From Halolacustris sp051744345 (GTDB taxonomy: Bacteria > Actinomycetota > Humimicrobiia > Humimicrobiales > Humimicrobiaceae), in NCBI GenBank assembly GCA_051744345.1, contig JBNJCW010000045.1, positions 1-16,962 on the forward strand: a DNA stretch of 16,962 nt, read 5' to 3'. The position numbers and the translations under genes were made by a program. Below are positions 14,380 through 16,962 of this stretch, in pieces (position 1 is the stretch's first letter; every line of letters begins with the position of its first letter). Below the pieces are notes generated by a model. It ran no database searches. It was given only the letters and a program-made list of their open reading frames with translations, and was not told the DNA's origin.

Positions 14380-15258
14380 CTAGGCTTTGAAAATCTTGGC
14401 CTGTTTATTAATTTTTATAGGCAAGACAATGATTATCCAGTATACAACCCCTACCATAACTGCTCCTCCGATAATATTACCTATAGTTACAGAAAGTAAA
14501 TTTCCAAGGAATCCCAATAAATTTAAATTAGATAGATCTATGCCGGGGCTTGCTTCTAATAACGCTGATAAAACACCAGGATTATTTTTTAAAAGCATTC
14601 CCATTGGAATAAAATACATATTTGCGATGCTGTGCTCAAATCCTATTGCCACGAAAGCAGTGATGGGGAAGATAATTGCGGCAATTTTACTAACAACTGT
14701 TCTCGCACTAAAGCAAAGCCAGACAGCCAGACACACGAGTGCATTACAAAGGATTCCTCTGGTAAGTCCTTCAGCAAATGTTAGGTTTACCTTATTGGCA
14801 GCAACTATAACTGCATTTGCTCCAAGTAAATTGTCTTTTGCCTGCCATAAGTTTGTAAAATACATTAGGTATACTACAACGATAGAACCCAAAAAATTCC
14901 CTATATAGGCAACTGACCAGTTTTTTAACACTTGCTTATAAGTTACAACTCCAGAAGCTAGCCCCATCATAATTAAGTTATTACCGGTAAAAAGTTCTGC
15001 GCCTGCAATAATTACGAGGATAAGGCCAAGGGAAAATGTAAGGCCGCCAATAAGTCTTGTAAGTCCCATACTTAAATTAGAATCAAAAGTAGTTATTGTA
15101 TAAAATACAGCTCCCAGAGCTATAAAACTCCCGGCCAAGACTGTAAGCATTGAGAGGCTTAGAAAATTAAGCCTTGCTTTATTCTTGCTGGCAGCCTCAA
15201 CTCTTTTTTCCATATCTGCAGGGGAATAATCATCAAATTGAAAAATTTTTGGGCTCAT
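14380..15258 (-). CDS. Formate/nitrite transporter (FNT) family channel
   Basis: This 292-aa protein has the length and six-helix plan of FNT channels, which form pentamers moving formate, nitrite or hydrosulfide across the cytoplasmic membrane. AGAELFTGNNLIMMGLASG is the conserved second-helix and omega-loop block. RGILCNALVCLAVWL is the matching segment in the second half, and GFEHSIANMYFIPMG carries the gating His209. The N-terminal cytosolic stretch SPADMEKRVEAASKNKA is also typical. Which anion it moves cannot be decided from sequence alone; NirC, FocA and HSC types share these motifs. GGGAAGGAACC lies just before the ATG. A strong Fur-box-like site is 74-92 bp upstream of the start. The VOC gene follows 43 bp downstream. 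Confidence 0.93.
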   Translation of the reverse strand: MSPKIFQFDDYSPADMEKRVEAASKNKARLNFLSLSMLTVLAGSFIALGAVFYTITTFDSNLSMGLTRLIGGLTFSLGLILVIIAGAELFTGNNLIMMGLASGVVTYKQVLKNWSVAYIGNFLGSIVVVYLMYFTNLWQAKDNLLGANAVIVAANKVNLTFAEGLTRGILCNALVCLAVWLCFSARTVVSKIAAIIFPITAFVAIGFEHSIANMYFIPMGMLLKNNPGVLSALLEASPGIDLSNLNLLGFLGNLLSVTIGNIIGGAVMVGVVYWIIIVLPIKINKQAKIFKA

Positions 15259-15606
15259 TCAGGTTCCTTCCCTAAATTCCAAATATCTTTCCATAATACT
15301 TATGGAGATAATATAAATATTGTTACTAATTTATAATGATAATCAATATCAATTATATAATAAATTTAAAAAAATAGGTAATCTGTATTGGACGGCATCA
15401 AAACCTTAAATTGTCTTAACGGCATACTTCCAGCTGCTATCCAGAAACCCTGCAATTTAAGCGATAACCACGGAGCAGCGGACCTCATTTACAAAACAGG
15501 TTGAGATAAATTCCTTATATCTTTTCAGTTACATATAGCCCGAATTAATAAATTATTCAGTAGAATTTAAATTTCAGTAAAATAAAAGGAATGGTATTAT
15601 TTGATT
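15259..15606. other. 348-bp divergent intergenic region between FNT and DUF3267
   Basis: Besides the Fur-box-like site I see no gene. The FNT promoter must lie in the AT-rich 15290-15370 part, but no single -35/-10 pair stands out. Positions 15380-15500 are less AT-rich and may be remnant coding DNA, but no frame gives a recognisable product. Confidence 0.35.
15332..15350. promoter_or_regulatory. Fur-box-like operator upstream of the FNT gene
   Basis: TATAATGATAATCAATATC matches the classical 19-bp Fur consensus (GATAATGATAATCATTATC) at 17 of 19 positions. It lies upstream of the FNT start in an AT-rich promoter region. By homology it would bind Fur or a relative and repress FNT under iron-replete conditions. 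The AT-rich setting raises the chance of accidental similarity. Confidence 0.55.
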
Positions 15607-16235
15607 ATGAGAATAATAAGCAGGCTGCCAAGAAAAGTACAGCCGAAACATCTATCTTTGCTTAAACAATGGGTGGATATCGTTAAAAGAGCCTAAAAAC
15701 ACCGTCATTGCTATGCTGCTGTCAATTCCCCTAATGGTATTATGTACTTTTATTACATGGGGTATTATAAAAATGTTTAAAGACATTTCTTTGGCCGATT
15801 ATGGAATAAATATACCTACCGGAAATATAAGAATTGAGTTTAATTTATTTTATATATTGGGCATATTATTATTACTGATAATCCATGAAATCATGCATCT
15901 GGTCTTTATTCCCAATTTTAGTACATCCGATAAAACATTTATTGGAATTGTCCCCTTTGGGGGATATGTTTATACAGAGGAGATTGGCTAAAACAAGATA
16001 TATTATTATCACTATTTCACCATTTATTACTATTTCAATAATACTGCCGACAGTATTAGGATTATTAGGTCTTTTAAATACACTTATGATATCTTTAATA
16101 CTTCTAAATTCCGTAGGTTCGGGAATAGATATATTAGCCTTAATTCTTATTTTTATCCAGGTACTTTCCGGGGCTAAGATTACAAGTAATGGCATGAGTA
16201 CATACTGGAAAAATTGCTATCCCTATATAACCTGA
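15607..16235 (+). pseudogene. DUF3267 putative membrane zinc metalloprotease, two +1 frameshifts
   Basis: Three consecutive frames together read as one DUF3267-type protein of roughly 205 residues. ATG 15607 gives MRIISRLPRKVQPKHLSLLKQW up to about 15672. From about 15674 the next frame gives WISLKEPKNTVIAMLLSIPLM, membrane helices, then the IIHEIMHLVF segment with an HExxH zinc motif, and IVPFGGYVYTEE, ending at TAA 15989-15991. The third frame continues AKTRYIIITISPFITISI and NSVGSGIDILALILI to TGA at 16233-16235. Both shifts are +1 and each is repaired by removing one G (TGGGTGG at 15670-15676; TTGGC near 15984-15988). As given the gene is broken, yet no other damage is seen, so sequencing error is a real alternative. 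No good ribosome binding site is visible; TTG 15601 is an alternative start. Confidence 0.75.
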
Positions 16236-16279
16236 ATAGCTAAGGGAAAAGTAATGGGATTCAGGGTATTTCATAATAA

Positions 16280-16320
16280 ATAGGCTAACCAAAAAAGTTG
16301 TTTCGATTAGCCTATATTTT
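16280..16320. terminator. Bidirectional rho-independent terminator
   Basis: ATAGGCTAA (16280-16288) pairs perfectly with TTAGCCTAT (16307-16315) around an 18-nt loop. ATTTTT follows on the plus strand and TTTATTAT on the minus strand. It lies between the convergent DUF3267 and ABM genes and can serve both. Confidence 0.7.
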
Positions 16321-16328
16321 TGAATATT

Positions 16329-16598
16329 TTAGATTTCCATAGCAACTTCATAAATTTCTATTTTTGGAGCTACACCTGTGATGTGAGATGCTTCTTCAAG
16401 AATTTTCTTTGCTGCCGGTAAACTGGCTTCTACTGCTTCCCGGGATTCCCATAGGGTAATAGTAATAACCTTCTCATTTTCTTTGGCTAAGACATAACCG
16501 CCTTTCATACCCTCAAGACCCGGAGGATTGGCTTCTTTAAAAAACTTTACTACCTCTTTAACATGATTTCCTCCAAGAGTACTAATCCTGGCAAACAT
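16329..16598 (-). CDS. Small ABM-fold (antibiotic biosynthesis monooxygenase-like) protein
   Basis: From ATG 16598 this is an 89-aa protein with the dimeric alpha/beta-barrel pattern of the ABM family. MFARISTLGG is the first strand. A helix with EVVKFFKEAN follows, then GMKGGYVLAKENEKVITITLWESREAVEAS, the central strand pair with the conserved W-S/E-A helix, and PKIEIYEVAMEI as the last strand. The family includes quinol monooxygenases and haem-degrading IsdG-type enzymes, as well as proteins with no known reaction. No haem ligand or catalytic residue can be assigned here. The longer frame back to 16634 is rejected because AGGAGG sits 6 nt before ATG 16596-16598 and the family begins there. 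It terminates at the shared hairpin. Confidence 0.8.
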   Translation of the reverse strand: MFARISTLGGNHVKEVVKFFKEANPPGLEGMKGGYVLAKENEKVITITLWESREAVEASLPAAKKILEEASHITGVAPKIEIYEVAMEI

Positions 16599-16740
16599 AA
16601 TTTTCCTCCTTCCTCTTTTTCCCATTAATACCATATTTCTAAGTTAGCAGCAATCAAATAAAAATTATGTTGTTCCTTAGCGATTTATATAGAATTGTAT
16701 TCACTGACAGAGTTTTTAAATATTAAACCGAAACAAAAGC

Positions 16741-16940
16741 CTATGGAATTGACGGGGCCGAAAAAATTAGTTGTGATCTATTTGCATGTTGGGTATAAAT
16801 ACGAGCTGCCGTAACATGATTTATTATTCCAGACTCTATGGTCCCACCTTGCAAATTAAACAGATGGGGGTATCCGCTTGACTCAAGTAGACACGATAAA
16901 TGATACTTCATTGGAATTCTTGACCGCCACGAATATCCTC
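16741..16940 (-). pseudogene. Possible rhodanese-domain C-terminal remnant
   Basis: The minus-strand frame ending at TAG (16741-16743) reads CEGRGYSWRSRIPMKYHLSC, then LLESSGYPHLFNLQGGT. This resembles the end of a rhodanese domain: an active-site loop CxxGxRS, a helix, then L...GY..V.NL.GG. The catalytic loop is not canonical, and an in-frame TGA lies just upstream near the window edge. It is either a decayed sulfurtransferase or the frameshifted end of a gene that continues past the right edge. Identification is by pattern only. Confidence 0.35.
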
Positions 16941-16962
16941 TGCCTTCACAGGTTCAACATTA

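Noticed and set aside
14387..14908. 173-codon plus-strand ORF
   Set aside because: It is the antisense shadow of the FNT channel gene.
1..16962. CRISPR array, tRNA, rRNA or recognisable riboswitch
   Set aside because: I saw no regularly spaced repeats, no cloverleaf-like tRNA sequence and no conserved riboswitch core by eye on either strand; a covariance-model scan would be the decisive test.

Overview
The window looks like chromosomal DNA from an anaerobic bacterium, probably Gram-positive or of a related deep lineage. This is an inference from strong AGGAGG-type ribosome binding sites, a compact gene layout, heavy use of AGG for Arg and ATA for Ile, and gene content (HU, ABC-2 exporter, MASE3 kinase, formate/nitrite channel). 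No rRNA, tRNA or other taxonomic marker is present, so the lineage stays open.

Layout. Positions 1-1395 hold the 3' end of a nucleoside phosphorylase-type gene that converges on, and overlaps, an Ldh2-type dehydrogenase. Positions 1396-3450 hold a candidate 48-codon ORF, an HU gene with a clear promoter, and an MFS transporter with a TTG start. Positions 3471-6224 form a same-strand cluster: a TIGR04076-type small Cys protein, a MASE3 histidine kinase, a single-domain response regulator and a GspG-like pseudopilin. A broken C-terminal fragment of an HD-GYP domain (6415-6602) and a PptA-like tautomerase follow. Positions 6853-10590 are a minus-strand TetR / ABC ATPase / two ABC-2 permeases / 43-aa membrane protein operon, with a promoter and two abutting operator-like palindromes. 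At 10847-11776 lies a divergent glucosamine-6-phosphate deaminase homologue.

From about 11.8 kb to the right end the DNA is visibly more AT-rich and less orderly. It holds a cytosolic-looking serine hydrolase, the C-terminal piece of an IS1634-type transposase, about 640 bp with no confident gene, a VOC protein, an FNT channel with a strong Fur-box-like site upstream, a DUF3267 gene broken by two frameshifts, a small ABM-fold monooxygenase-like protein, and a possible rhodanese remnant at the edge. This half looks like an accessory or decaying region.

The best candidates for new biology are three. One is the co-directional redox-protein / sensor kinase / regulator / pseudopilin cluster. One is the 43-aa membrane protein translationally coupled to the exporter. 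One is the tandem operator array that probably autoregulates that exporter. A separate quality issue is that all four frameshifts seen can be repaired by removing one G from a G-run, so true decay and sequencing or assembly error cannot be separated here.
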